Notes: a model not told the origin generated them from the sequence alone. 14,450 nt of DNA from Armatimonadota bacterium (GCA_016868955.1 VGFF01000052.1:1-14450), one strand, 5' to 3'; counted from the first letter of the stretch, positions 7,286 to 13,924 are shown. Numbers and translations: made by a program.

Positions 7286-7455
7286 ACCGCGACATGATCC
7301 TCGGCCTGATCCGACACCTTGCGACGTTTGGTGGCGGGTTGCTTGTGACCAAGGGCGTGACGGACGCGGGCACCGTCGAAACGGCCGCCGGCGCGCTCGT
7401 CACGATCGTCGGCATTATCTGGTCGGTGATCGAAAAGCGCAACCGCGCGCCATGA
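7282..7455 (+). CDS. Putative holin
   Basis: This 57-residue protein starts in an ATGA overlap and ends in another. Two hydrophobic segments are visible: about residues 6-22 (ILGLIRHLATFGGGLLV) and 35-50 (AAGALVTIVGIIWSVI), with a short loop between and a basic C-terminus, EKRNR. The arrangement resembles small phage holins of the Pam3-gp28 type (IRH...GGG..VT.G.....GAL...G..WS pattern), recalled from memory and not checked. Holins open the inner membrane so that the endolysin reaches the wall. It sits between the lysin and the spanin-like pair, as expected. Two membrane genes occur side by side here, so which sets lysis timing is uncertain. Confidence 0.78.
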   Translation: MNRDMILGLIRHLATFGGGLLVTKGVTDAGTVETAAGALVTIVGIIWSVIEKRNRAP

Positions 7456-7676
7456 CGGGGCTCTACCTTGTCATCGGGTTCGTCGGCCTATTCGGTCTCG
7501 TTATCTGGCTCGGGTTCCGCGCCGCCCGACAGACCGGAGAGATCGAGCACCGTGCCGAGACGGGCGAGGCGATGGCCGATCATGGAAAGCGCGCTGCGGC
7601 AATCGACGAAGCTGTTGCTCGCGCTGATCCTGACAAGCTTCGCGACGAGTTGCGTCCGGACCATAAACCTAAGTGA
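7452..7676 (+). CDS. Inner-membrane spanin-like protein (Rz-like)
   Basis: ATG 7452 overlaps the holin stop. The 74-residue product has an N-terminal transmembrane anchor (LYLVIGFVGLFGLVIWLGF, residues 4-22) followed by a charged, helical, mostly polar tail. This is the topology of an i-spanin, whose periplasmic helix meets an outer-membrane lipoprotein to fuse the membranes in the last step of lysis. The support is mainly contextual: the lipoprotein-like gene starts inside it in another frame, just as Rz1 does inside Rz. At 74 residues it is shorter than lambda Rz. No sequence family is recognised. Confidence 0.65.
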   Translation: MTGLYLVIGFVGLFGLVIWLGFRAARQTGEIEHRAETGEAMADHGKRAAAIDEAVARADPDKLRDELRPDHKPK

Positions 7677-7791
7677 ATGCGCGTGGTCACGGCAGATCAC
7701 GCTGAGCGCGGCGGACGCTGGGGCGATCTCCGAGGACGCGGTGCGCCAGATCGCGGCGCATAACCGGAAGGTGCGGGAGTTCTGCCGCTAG
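7582..7791 (+). CDS. Outer-membrane spanin-like lipoprotein (Rz1-like)
   Basis: This gene starts at ATG 7582 inside the Rz-like gene (95-base overlap, different frame) and runs beyond it; GTG 7552 is an alternative start. The 69-residue product has a signal peptide with basic n-region, a hydrophobic core LLLALILTSF and a lipobox-like ATSC, predicting a mature lipoprotein starting at Cys24. The mature part, CVRTINLSECAWSRQITLS followed by DAVRQIAAHN and a C-terminal Cys, resembles a family of short proteins at the end of lysis regions of rhizobial phages, with the CxW..xITLS and QIxAHN pattern. It is the last gene of the late block. The lipoprotein call is fairly strong; partnership with the previous gene is inferred from overlap. 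Confidence 0.72.
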   Translation: MESALRQSTKLLLALILTSFATSCVRTINLSECAWSRQITLSAADAGAISEDAVRQIAAHNRKVREFCR

Positions 7792-7804
7792 ACCCGTGTC
7801 GGCG

Positions 7805-8443
7805 TCATTGCCGCGTTAGCCAATTGATCGTCGGCGGCCCGACATGATCGCGGTCCCACACGAACCACGCGAACGCAACCGATCCGCCCTTGGGCTTGGT
7901 GCCGGCCGCAAGCGCCGCACCGCTCGGCATTGAGATTCGATACGAAAAGACGTGCACGCGCGCGAGCCGGGTTGACTGAAATAGCTTGGCGCGCTCTTGA
8001 CCTTCCAGGAACGATAGCCGCAGCAACATCGCGACTTTGCGCTGCGCCACGATCAATGCGCGCAAGATGAATTCTTGTGCCAATCCATAGGGTGGATTGC
8101 AAACGATGTTTTCATCTAGCTGCACTGTATATCCATCGCGACTGGCGAGCACGGGGCGCGGCCCCCAAGAGCCAGTCACGAAATCTTGACGGAACCATAC
8201 GCCCGATTGTGAAAGCCCTAGACGATCTTCGATATCCGAGCCGGCGGCACCGTATCCTCGTTGTCGCGCAATCTTTACGATGGTCCCGATGCCACATGCC
8301 GGGTCGTAGATATGACCCCGGAAATGTTCCGCATCAAATAGCGCATGCACGGCTTCCGGCGGCTCGACATAGAAGTCATCCGTCGCGCGCGGGTAGCCAG
8401 AGCCGCGCGGGTTGCCTTGCGGCCGCGCGGTCTTGGCGCTCAT
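7805..8443 (-). CDS. DNA adenine-type (N6) methyltransferase-like protein
   Basis: This 212-residue protein starts at ATG 8443 in an ATGA overlap with the upstream gene. IYDPACGIGTI (residues 45-55) is a SAM-binding motif I, and CNPPYG (115-120) is the amino-methyltransferase motif IV (N/D-PP-Y/F). Motif I precedes motif IV, as in the gamma order. The region between holds SDIEDR, a plausible SAM-ribose acidic position. The C-terminal third is short and may not contain a full target-recognition domain. It probably methylates exocyclic amines in DNA (adenine, perhaps cytosine N4). No restriction partner with a clear motif is next to it apart from the DUF1064 protein. It ends the leftward operon at the convergent junction. 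Confidence 0.8.
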   Translation of the reverse strand: MSAKTARPQGNPRGSGYPRATDDFYVEPPEAVHALFDAEHFRGHIYDPACGIGTIVKIARQRGYGAAGSDIEDRLGLSQSGVWFRQDFVTGSWGPRPVLASRDGYTVQLDENIVCNPPYGLAQEFILRALIVAQRKVAMLLRLSFLEGQERAKLFQSTRLARVHVFSYRISMPSGAALAAGTKPKGGSVAFAWFVWDRDHVGPPTINWLTRQ

Positions 8444-8811
8444 CGCCGCCTCGCGCGCACGACATTGATCGTCATTCCGTACTGCACCTCGAAGTGCTTC
8501 ATCTTCCAGCGCGCGAGCGGCGTCATGACGCCCTTCACATCTTCAACGATGTAGTTTTTGACGTCCTTGCAGTAATAGCAGAAGTCCGCCTCATAATGCC
8601 CGATCGGCTCGAAGGGCTCGAAGTCCGCCTGATGGTCGGCATTGAGAACTGGCGCGAGTAGCTCATAGCGCACATGGTGCGTCAGGGAATGAATTTTGCC
8701 AGCCTTTTCGAGAAGCCGAAGCTCGCTCCAGCGCGCGGCCTCGGCCTGTGAATCGAACGTTATGCCGTCCACGACGGTCTTGCGGACGTTGAACTTGTTT
8801 CGGCGGATCAT
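8440..8811 (-). CDS. DUF1064 family protein, PD-(D/E)xK nuclease-like
   Basis: I place the start at ATG 8811, 4 bases after the upstream stop, because the sequence before it in this frame is arginine-rich shadow of the methyltransferase gene. The 123-residue product begins MIRRNKFNVRKTVVDGITFD, then SQAEAARWSELRLLEKAGKI, the usual DUF1064 beginning. It continues with HYEADFCYY and VEDVKG. The acidic and basic positions Glu24, Asp76 and Asp91-x-Lys93 fit a PD-(D/E)xK nuclease-like core. DUF1064 proteins occur in phage replication regions and may act on branched or single-stranded DNA, but activity is unproven. It lies between two methyltransferase genes and overlaps the next by 4 bases. Family call is confident, function is not. 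Confidence 0.85.
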   Translation of the reverse strand: MIRRNKFNVRKTVVDGITFDSQAEAARWSELRLLEKAGKIHSLTHHVRYELLAPVLNADHQADFEPFEPIGHYEADFCYYCKDVKNYIVEDVKGVMTPLARWKMKHFEVQYGMTINVVRARRR

Positions 8812-8815
8812 CGCA

Positions 8816-9586
8816 TCAAACCTGCTGCGGCTTGAAGACGCGCGCGACATGTCTGGCGAGCGGATAGGGTATCTTCGCGATCGCCGCCGATGCCGCCTTG
8901 CGCGCGGGACTCTTGGATGAATGGAGGCGCGAAATTGATGGCAAGTCGCTATTGAACCAATCGCCGCCCTGCTTGATCCCGGAGTCATGATAGCCCGCGT
9001 TCGGCGTCTTGCTCGGGTCGCTCCTGAGTGTCGGCCGTCCCCGATTGTCAATGCCGAACCATGAACCGCCGTTGTTCTTGCGGCCCGTAAGGCCTCTTGT
9101 CATGGGCATCAGCGCAGGCACGTCGCCCCAAAGGTAGTAACTGCCGTAACTCCAGCGCGCGCGTCCGACCCATTTCTGCGCGCCCTTGACGTTCTCGACC
9201 ACCAATGGGATGTGCCGTCCAGCCGCTTCGCACGCCTCGCGCTGGATGCGAAAGCATGCGTCGAACAGCGCCGTCAGTTTCCGCACGTCGCGCCGGCCGC
9301 TGCGGTATTCGGCCGCCATCGTCTTCGCCCGGGACCACGACATCGCCATGTAACTGTATTCCTGGCACGGCGGCGAGGCGACGATGAGCGCGGCGTCGCG
9401 GAATTGCGAGCCGTGCAGCGTAAGCACATCTTGCACCACGAGTTGCGCCGGGTATCGCGCTCCGTCGCCGTAATCGTGCCGTTCGATATCGAATCCGATC
9501 ACGTCCCAGCCCTCGGCGATTCCGCCGTCGGCCCAGCCGCCCAGCCCGGCATAAAGATCGATCATCAGCGGCTTGGCGCTGGTCAT
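8816..9586 (-). CDS. C5-cytosine DNA methyltransferase, compact
   Basis: The 256-residue product carries the core motifs of C5 methyltransferases: IDLYAGLGGWADGG (motif I, residues 9-22), ASPPCQEYSY with the catalytic Cys74 (motif IV), VVENVKG with ENV at 131-133 (motif VI), and a terminal IPYPLARHVARVF that fits motif X. Between motif VI and the end there are only about 105 residues, so the target-recognition region is small; typical enzymes have 320-420 residues. The start is ATG 9586, 3 bases after the upstream stop. It could protect phage DNA from host restriction or mark it. The specific target is not readable from the sequence. Confidence 0.9.
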   Translation of the reverse strand: MTSAKPLMIDLYAGLGGWADGGIAEGWDVIGFDIERHDYGDGARYPAQLVVQDVLTLHGSQFRDAALIVASPPCQEYSYMAMSWSRAKTMAAEYRSGRRDVRKLTALFDACFRIQREACEAAGRHIPLVVENVKGAQKWVGRARWSYGSYYLWGDVPALMPMTRGLTGRKNNGGSWFGIDNRGRPTLRSDPSKTPNAGYHDSGIKQGGDWFNSDLPSISRLHSSKSPARKAASAAIAKIPYPLARHVARVFKPQQV

Positions 9587-9589
9587 GGA

Positions 9590-10012
9590 TCACGCCGGCG
9601 TGTCGGGCGTTTTGGCTTCGAGCGGGCTGTCATGCGCCGGCAGCGCGTCGAGCTCGTCCGTCCATATTCCTTGCGCCTTCATCCGCGCCTCGATCTGTGG
9701 CAGCGGGCGCCGCTTCTCCTTGAGGCAGCGCCACACATTAGCGTGCCCCTGTTTCCACAACTTGTAGAATGGATGAATTTGATCGCGGGGGAGAATCAGG
9801 GCGTCGGCTGCGGAGTAGAAGAAAAAATCATTGCAATTGACGTACAGGCCGGCCGGCCTTTTATCGGGCGTGTCTGACTCCAAAAACGGCCCGCTATCGC
9901 CGCCGATGAACAGCGCGCCATCAACCAGCATCTCCGCGACTGCGCGCTCCTCGTCGCAGTATTCTTTGCCATCCCGCCCCGTGAAGATGACGGGATCGTT
10001 TTCTTCAGTCAT
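9590..10012 (-). CDS. Hypothetical phage protein
   Basis: This 140-residue protein begins at ATG 10012, overlapping the end of the upstream gene by 8 bases. It is acidic at the N-terminus (MTEENDPVIFTGRDGKEY) and contains VNCNDFFFYSAADALIL, then FYKLWKQGHANVWRCLKEK. Aromatics and the Cys/Trp-rich middle suggest a compact globular domain. There is no signal peptide, membrane segment or recognised motif. It sits between RecT-side genes and the cytosine methyltransferase in one operon, so it is probably an early protein. Confidence 0.7.
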   Translation of the reverse strand: MTEENDPVIFTGRDGKEYCDEERAVAEMLVDGALFIGGDSGPFLESDTPDKRPAGLYVNCNDFFFYSAADALILPRDQIHPFYKLWKQGHANVWRCLKEKRRPLPQIEARMKAQGIWTDELDALPAHDSPLEAKTPDTPA

Positions 10013-10406
10013 TTTCGGTCTCCCGCGTAAAGGTTCCGGCGTAGTGCGGTTCGGATTGGATCACCTTATCGAAAGCGGCCTTGGCGTCTCGCAGGCGCGC
10101 CGGCGTGAAACGCTTCCGATTCCAATCGAAGCTCTCGGCGAGGCGCTGCGCAAACAACAGCGTCTCTTTCAGCGGCACTGAGCTCTCGCAAATGCCATAC
10201 CCGCTGGAAAAGTGCGAGATGTTGTAGGGACCATCAGACAACTCGCCGAGATAAATCTTGCCGCCGTACAGTGGCAGCAGTCGGAACGGTCGCGGGTGAA
10301 CGACGATCCCGCGGTAGAAATAGCAAACGGCCGACAGCCGCTTACCGCCCAGAACGCGCATGCGCATGGAGCAAGTGCGCCACACCTGGGACACGCTGTC
10401 GCTCAT
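10005..10406 (-). CDS. Hypothetical phage protein
   Basis: The 133-residue product starts at ATG 10406 in an ATGA overlap with the recT-like stop, and its end overlaps the next start by 8 bases. The coupled position on both sides supports it as real. It shows LYGGKIYLGELSDGPYNI, SSGYGICESS and ETLLFAQRLAESFDW, which suggests a beta-rich N-terminal half and a helical C-terminal half. I do not recognise a family. Its adjacency to RecT suggests an accessory early role, but nothing in the sequence shows which. Confidence 0.7.
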   Translation of the reverse strand: MSDSVSQVWRTCSMRMRVLGGKRLSAVCYFYRGIVVHPRPFRLLPLYGGKIYLGELSDGPYNISHFSSGYGICESSVPLKETLLFAQRLAESFDWNRKRFTPARLRDAKAAFDKVIQSEPHYAGTFTRETEND

Positions 10407-11239
10407 GACCGCAAGCGCCGCTCCAGCGAGGCGTCCGCATCGGCTTCGAGGATTGCGTATTCACTTGGGCCGGCGGCATCGGTCGTGGTTACGGCCTCGA
10501 CATCGATCTCGATCTCCGGCTCCGCCATGCCGGGCCGCTTGACCGCATAGGCGCGCTTGCCGGCGTCGTACATCGCCTCGATTGCAGAGGCGCGCTGGAC
10601 GGAGAGCGGGAGCTGATCGGCGAGCGCGCGCACCGGCGTCTTGCGCGCCATCTCGGCGAAATCGGTGTCCCATGGCGACGAATAGCCGAGCTTCTTTGCC
10701 GACTTGTATCCCTCCGAGCGGTCGCGGCGCTTGAGCACATCGGCAAGGTCCATCCACTCGAACGCCGGCGGCAGGCTGGCGTGCCGCGCCGATGCGTAGG
10801 CGCCGATGATTGGATTTGTCGCCTCGTCCCGGCCGGCATTCACCGCCGGAAAATGCACGATGCTCTCGACCGCGCCGTATTGGACCTCGTACTTGTCCGC
10901 CGCGCGGACGACGTGGCCGCGCACGATGTATCCCCAGTTGGCCGCCAGCGTGATGAGCCCCTTGTAGCCGGGGATGAATACGACCTTGCCTCTGAAGGGG
11001 ACGAAAAATCCCTGCCCGGTCACGCCGTCGGGCTCGATGCCGAGAACAGCGGCCGTCATCGCCGCGCGCCAGAGCGAATGACGGTCGCATTCAATGAGTT
11101 TCGGATTGGTGCGCAGCGCGCTGATGATCGTTCGTTCGAGCCGACCGGCCGGCAAATGATGCGGCAGGACGGCCTCGAACTGCGGCAGCATGGCGCGCAG
11201 CTCGTGGCGAATGACGGTCAGGGCTTTGTTGTCGGCCAT
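10403..11239 (-). CDS. recT: RecT-family single-strand annealing protein
   Basis: The 278-residue product matches RecT: an N-terminal helical part (SALRTNPKLIECDRHSLWRA, residues 40-59), then AAVLGIEPDG, GQGFFVPFRGKVVFIPGYKG (75-94) and LITLAANWGYI. Further on are WMDLADVLKRRDRS and EMARKTPVRALADQLP. RecT binds single strands and anneals them to complementary DNA, working with an exonuclease that makes the single strand. The start is ATG 11237-11239 sharing a base with the upstream stop (TAATG), directly after the YqaJ-type exonuclease, the usual pair. The C-terminal 50 residues are acidic and variable, as in many homologues, and may contact partner proteins. Confidence 0.93.
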   Translation of the reverse strand: MADNKALTVIRHELRAMLPQFEAVLPHHLPAGRLERTIISALRTNPKLIECDRHSLWRAAMTAAVLGIEPDGVTGQGFFVPFRGKVVFIPGYKGLITLAANWGYIVRGHVVRAADKYEVQYGAVESIVHFPAVNAGRDEATNPIIGAYASARHASLPPAFEWMDLADVLKRRDRSEGYKSAKKLGYSSPWDTDFAEMARKTPVRALADQLPLSVQRASAIEAMYDAGKRAYAVKRPGMAEPEIEIDVEAVTTTDAAGPSEYAILEADADASLERRLRS

Positions 11240-12327
11240 TATCCAGCCTCCAGATTGCGGGGGTCACATTCACCACGCGGTACCTCGGCGTCACGCGGCG
11301 GTGCGTCGTTCGCTGTGATATCGATCGTCGTGCGCACGGAGGCTTCGCGCGTCACATGCACCCATGCCACCGCCGCCGCGATGGCGTCCGCCGCGCCGTG
11401 CGCGAGGCCATAGCGCAACGCCTTCGGCAACGTGATGGTCGTCGGCTTGCCGGTCGAGCGCCGGATCGTGACGCGATAATCTGACGTCACGATTTGGCCG
11501 TGATCGCCGGCGGCCTGCAAGATCATCGCGCGGCACTCATCGGCGCGCTTGGTCGCCTCCCGCGCCTGCGCCCGAAACAGTCCGTAGTTGGTGATCGCCT
11601 CATTCAGCGGCGTGGCGGGCGCATTGATCACGAGCACTTCGTCGTTGGACTCGGGGTGCTGGCGCAACCAGGCCCGAACATCCTCGCTGGTGAGCGGCGG
11701 TTCGTCGCGATCCTTGACCCGGCGCCACAAATCATCCCATGCGGCCGTCACGTCGGCAATGATCGGCGCGAGATCGGCGCGCGTGTACGGGTAGGTGCGG
11801 AGGTCGTTGCCACCGACCAAGGCCGCGATGCAGCCCCATTTCATCTCGGGCAGGCAGGCGAACTGGTGCGCAAGTTGAATCTTGTCGCGGTCGCTGGCCT
11901 CGGTCTCCGTATAAGCGCGCCGCCAGGCGAGCGTGTCCCGGCTCTTGGTTTCAATGATGCCGGGGCCGTCCGGATGCGAGACCACGTCGAAGTCCACCGT
12001 CGCGCCCATGCGGTGCCGCTCGTTGATTGCGTAGTAATCGGCGCGGCGCAACTCCCATCCGTGCTTGCGCGCGACCGCCATGCCGATAACGGTCTCAAGC
12101 TCGCGGCCGAAGAATACGCGATCGTCGTCTTCGACCGATGGTAGTTCGATGATCCCGGACTTGAGCGCCCAAACCGCATATTGGGATGCGAGGCCTTCGT
12201 AGCCGAGTCCGAACAGGGCCGGCGCCTCGGACGATCCGCCGTAGCGCGCGCGGAGGGCCGCATGGTCGGGGCCGTGCTGAATGCTGATCGGCACCCGTCG
12301 GTAAGGGCTCGGCGGTGTTTTCGTCAT
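11239..12327 (-). CDS. YqaJ-type viral exonuclease (alkaline exonuclease family)
   Basis: The 362-residue product fits the YqaJ-like phage exonucleases that trim one strand of double-stranded DNA. Visible are SSEAPALFGLG, FFGRELETVIGMAVARKHGW with Glu77, GATVDFDVV with Asp112/Asp114, IIETKS with Glu126-x-Lys128, and KIQLAHQFAC with Gln151/Gln155. These make the expected metal-dependent PD-(D/E)xK active site. After about residue 240 there is a helical region and a long tail past residue 300 with alanine-rich helices, longer than the catalytic core needs. It precedes recT with a TAATG overlap, so the two products are probably made at coupled levels. Upstream, the DUF5131 gene ends 3 bases away. 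Confidence 0.9.
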   Translation of the reverse strand: MTKTPPSPYRRVPISIQHGPDHAALRARYGGSSEAPALFGLGYEGLASQYAVWALKSGIIELPSVEDDDRVFFGRELETVIGMAVARKHGWELRRADYYAINERHRMGATVDFDVVSHPDGPGIIETKSRDTLAWRRAYTETEASDRDKIQLAHQFACLPEMKWGCIAALVGGNDLRTYPYTRADLAPIIADVTAAWDDLWRRVKDRDEPPLTSEDVRAWLRQHPESNDEVLVINAPATPLNEAITNYGLFRAQAREATKRADECRAMILQAAGDHGQIVTSDYRVTIRRSTGKPTTITLPKALRYGLAHGAADAIAAAVAWVHVTREASVRTTIDITANDAPPRDAEVPRGECDPRNLEAG

Positions 12328-12330
12328 GGC

Positions 12331-13059
12331 TCATCCTCGGCGCGGAAATTCGATCCATTTCCGACCGTCCAGTTCTGGCGTGGGGATTTTACGGCCGCGC
12401 GCGTCCGCCGCTTGCTTGAAGAAGAAGGCAACATCGGCGGCGATGCATTGATTTTTCAGCCCGCGCGCCCACTCGATGTTGAATGGCCGCGCGCCAGGGC
12501 CGCTCTCGGCACCGACGATGACCCAGTCGATTCCGCTCAGGTCGATGGCGGCAATCGACCATAACAACGGCTCGAAGGATACGAATTTTGTCGATGCTCG
12601 CGCAATTTGCAAATGTTTTAACCGGACGGTGTTCTTCTGGTCTTCGACGGACACGCCCAGCCAAATATGGGACGGTGCCAAGCCCGCACCGTACCGACCA
12701 CGAAGGTATTTGACCATGAGCGGACTGCGTTTGGTCAGCACCTGAAACGTGTGCCAGTTGGCTTCTTCCATGGTGTCGAACACCGCGTCGATAAATGACT
12801 TGGGCACATCCTTGTGGAAGAGGTCGCTCATGGAATTGACGAACACGCGGCGCGGCTTGCGCCAAGCCAAGGGCTGCCGCAGCCGCTCGGGTCTCAGCGT
12901 CAAATCAAAGCCGTTCTCGAACGGATGTCCTTGCACCCCACGGAACCGTTCGGCAATGCGCTCGGCGTAACAAAAGTCGCAGCCACGGGTTATTTTGGAG
13001 CACCCAGTCACGGGATTCCACGTCGCGTCGGTCCATTCTATGGAGGTGCGATCAGCCAT
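12331..13059 (-). CDS. DUF5131 (phage Gp37/Gp68) iron-sulfur-type protein
   Basis: The ATG at 13059 gives 242 residues; a TTG one codon earlier is less likely. The N-terminus reads RTSIEWTDATWNPVTGC, and Cys20, Cys27 and Cys30 form C-x6-C-x2-C (GCSKITRGCDFCYAE). Later parts show FVNSMSDLFHKDVP, QVLTKRSPLM, WLGVSVEDQ, VSFEPLL and WVIVGAESGPGARP. This is the pattern of DUF5131, a radical-SAM-like family common in phages and mobile elements. The Cys triad is likely to hold an iron-sulfur cluster. The reaction is not established for this family. It overlaps the MazG-like gene by 8 bases and precedes the recombination genes. Confidence 0.9.
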   Translation of the reverse strand: MADRTSIEWTDATWNPVTGCSKITRGCDFCYAERIAERFRGVQGHPFENGFDLTLRPERLRQPLAWRKPRRVFVNSMSDLFHKDVPKSFIDAVFDTMEEANWHTFQVLTKRSPLMVKYLRGRYGAGLAPSHIWLGVSVEDQKNTVRLKHLQIARASTKFVSFEPLLWSIAAIDLSGIDWVIVGAESGPGARPFNIEWARGLKNQCIAADVAFFFKQAADARGRKIPTPELDGRKWIEFPRRG

Positions 13060-13642
13060 CAAGGCTATCCAGCGCCGTCATGACCGCCCGGGCGCGATAT
13101 AGGTCGTGACCGCAAAACTCCCTTAGGGCTACATTGAGATTCAGCCCATGGGGGTGGACCTGCAGTACCAGCGGATGCGTGCAATAGGGGTTCATATCCG
13201 TGGGTTCAATCCCGCAAAAATCGCAGGACGAACATCCGCCAGGCTCTGTCCACGTTGTAGGTCTAGCCTGGGGGTCCTTCTGAGCTTCACTTCGCAACCT
13301 TGTTTGGCTGTCAATTCTTTCTGAGACGGTATTGAATTTTTTGACGATCGCCGCCGCGAGATCGATGCCGGCGACATCAGCCAGTATATCGAGATAGGTG
13401 ACGACGTCCGCGCACTCGGCGGCGAGGAGTTCGCGCGCCTCGACGAGCGAAAAATCACCACGCTCTAATTTCTTAACAAGGCTACACGCCTCGCCGACCT
13501 CTCCCGCCACAGCGTTCGACCATTGCGAGAGGCCCCATCTGGAGTGGTCAATGGGCGTCCCTTGAGGCGTCTTGAAATCATTTATGCGCGCCCGATTGGC
13601 TGCGCGCAGCTCAGCGAAGGTCAGTAGCTTGGCGTCTGTCAT
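13052..13642 (-). CDS. MazG-like nucleotide pyrophosphohydrolase with Cys-rich C-terminus
   Basis: The 196-residue product has two parts. Residues 35-110 fit the all-alpha NTP pyrophosphohydrolase fold: WGLSQWSNAVAGEVGEACSL, then AECADVVTYLDILADVAGID and KKFNTVSERI. The metal-binding E-x-x-E then E-x-x-D pattern is present (Glu48, Glu51, Glu76, Asp79). Such enzymes hydrolyse NTPs or dNTPs to the monophosphate plus pyrophosphate. Residues 111-135 are a linker. Residues 136-180 hold Cys137, Cys140, Cys143, Cys154, His156, Cys177 and His179, which suggests zinc binding. Start is ATG 13642 behind GAGGG. It may act on the phage nucleotide pool or on a modified nucleotide; the substrate is unknown. 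Confidence 0.82.
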   Translation of the reverse strand: MTDAKLLTFAELRAANRARINDFKTPQGTPIDHSRWGLSQWSNAVAGEVGEACSLVKKLERGDFSLVEARELLAAECADVVTYLDILADVAGIDLAAAIVKKFNTVSERIDSQTRLRSEAQKDPQARPTTWTEPGGCSSCDFCGIEPTDMNPYCTHPLVLQVHPHGLNLNVALREFCGHDLYRARAVMTALDSLDG

Positions 13643-13699
13643 GGTGCTGCGCCCTCGCTGGCTGCGGCTTCGATCTGGACACGTCGCGAGTCATGTACC

Positions 13700-13924
13700 T
13701 CACGGCGATCCCCATTTCCAACTCCACGGCCGGGCAGCGGCGGCCTCCGCGCGTCTACACGCGGCCTGCGCGTCCTTGCGCAGTCGCGTCGCCGTCGCCA
13801 AGTCGCCGTAGTTCTCGCGGTAGGCGGCGGTCGAGCGGATCGCATCTTCGGCTTGGTCGTTCGCGCGGGCGAAGGCCGGCATCCGCTCGCGGAGCCAAGC
13901 GATCTGGTTGGGGGCGAGGCTCAT
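13700..13924 (-). CDS. Small helical hypothetical protein
   Basis: I place the start at ATG 13924, which overlaps the upstream stop (ATGA), giving 74 residues; the longer upstream frame is arginine-rich and non-coding in look. The product begins MSLAPNQIAWLRERMPAFAR, continues with DLATATRLRKDAQAACRRAE and ends in a Trp-rich WSWKWGSP. It is alanine-rich, helical and soluble. No family is recognised. The 57 bases between its stop and the MazG-like gene form the largest gap in the leftward block, with no convincing promoter. Confidence 0.6.
   Translation of the reverse strand: MSLAPNQIAWLRERMPAFARANDQAEDAIRSTAAYRENYGDLATATRLRKDAQAACRRAEAAAARPWSWKWGSP

Noticed and set aside
7800..7843. Weak inverted repeats at the convergent junction as a bidirectional terminator
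   Set aside because: Stems are only 4 and 5 base pairs and no T-tract follows on either strand.
8812..9051. Long N-terminal extension of the DUF1064 gene
   Set aside because: The extension is Arg/Ser-rich, overlaps the methyltransferase, and the family consensus begins right after the internal ATG at 8811.
9048..9593. - strand ORF of 181 residues overlapping the cytosine methyltransferase
   Set aside because: It is a frame-shifted Arg-rich shadow of the methyltransferase, which carries all catalytic motifs in its own frame.
13611..13715. Short - strand ORF (ATG 13715 to TGA 13611) bridging the gap before the MazG-like gene
   Set aside because: It encodes only 34 residues without recognisable features, overlaps the MazG-like gene and lacks a ribosome-binding site; the 57-base gap is more simply a spacer.
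13639..13845. - strand ORF of 68 residues whose stop overlaps the MazG-like start
   Set aside because: The product is dominated by Arg and Pro, typical of a shifted reading of GC-rich coding DNA, and it overlaps the better-looking 13700-13924 gene.
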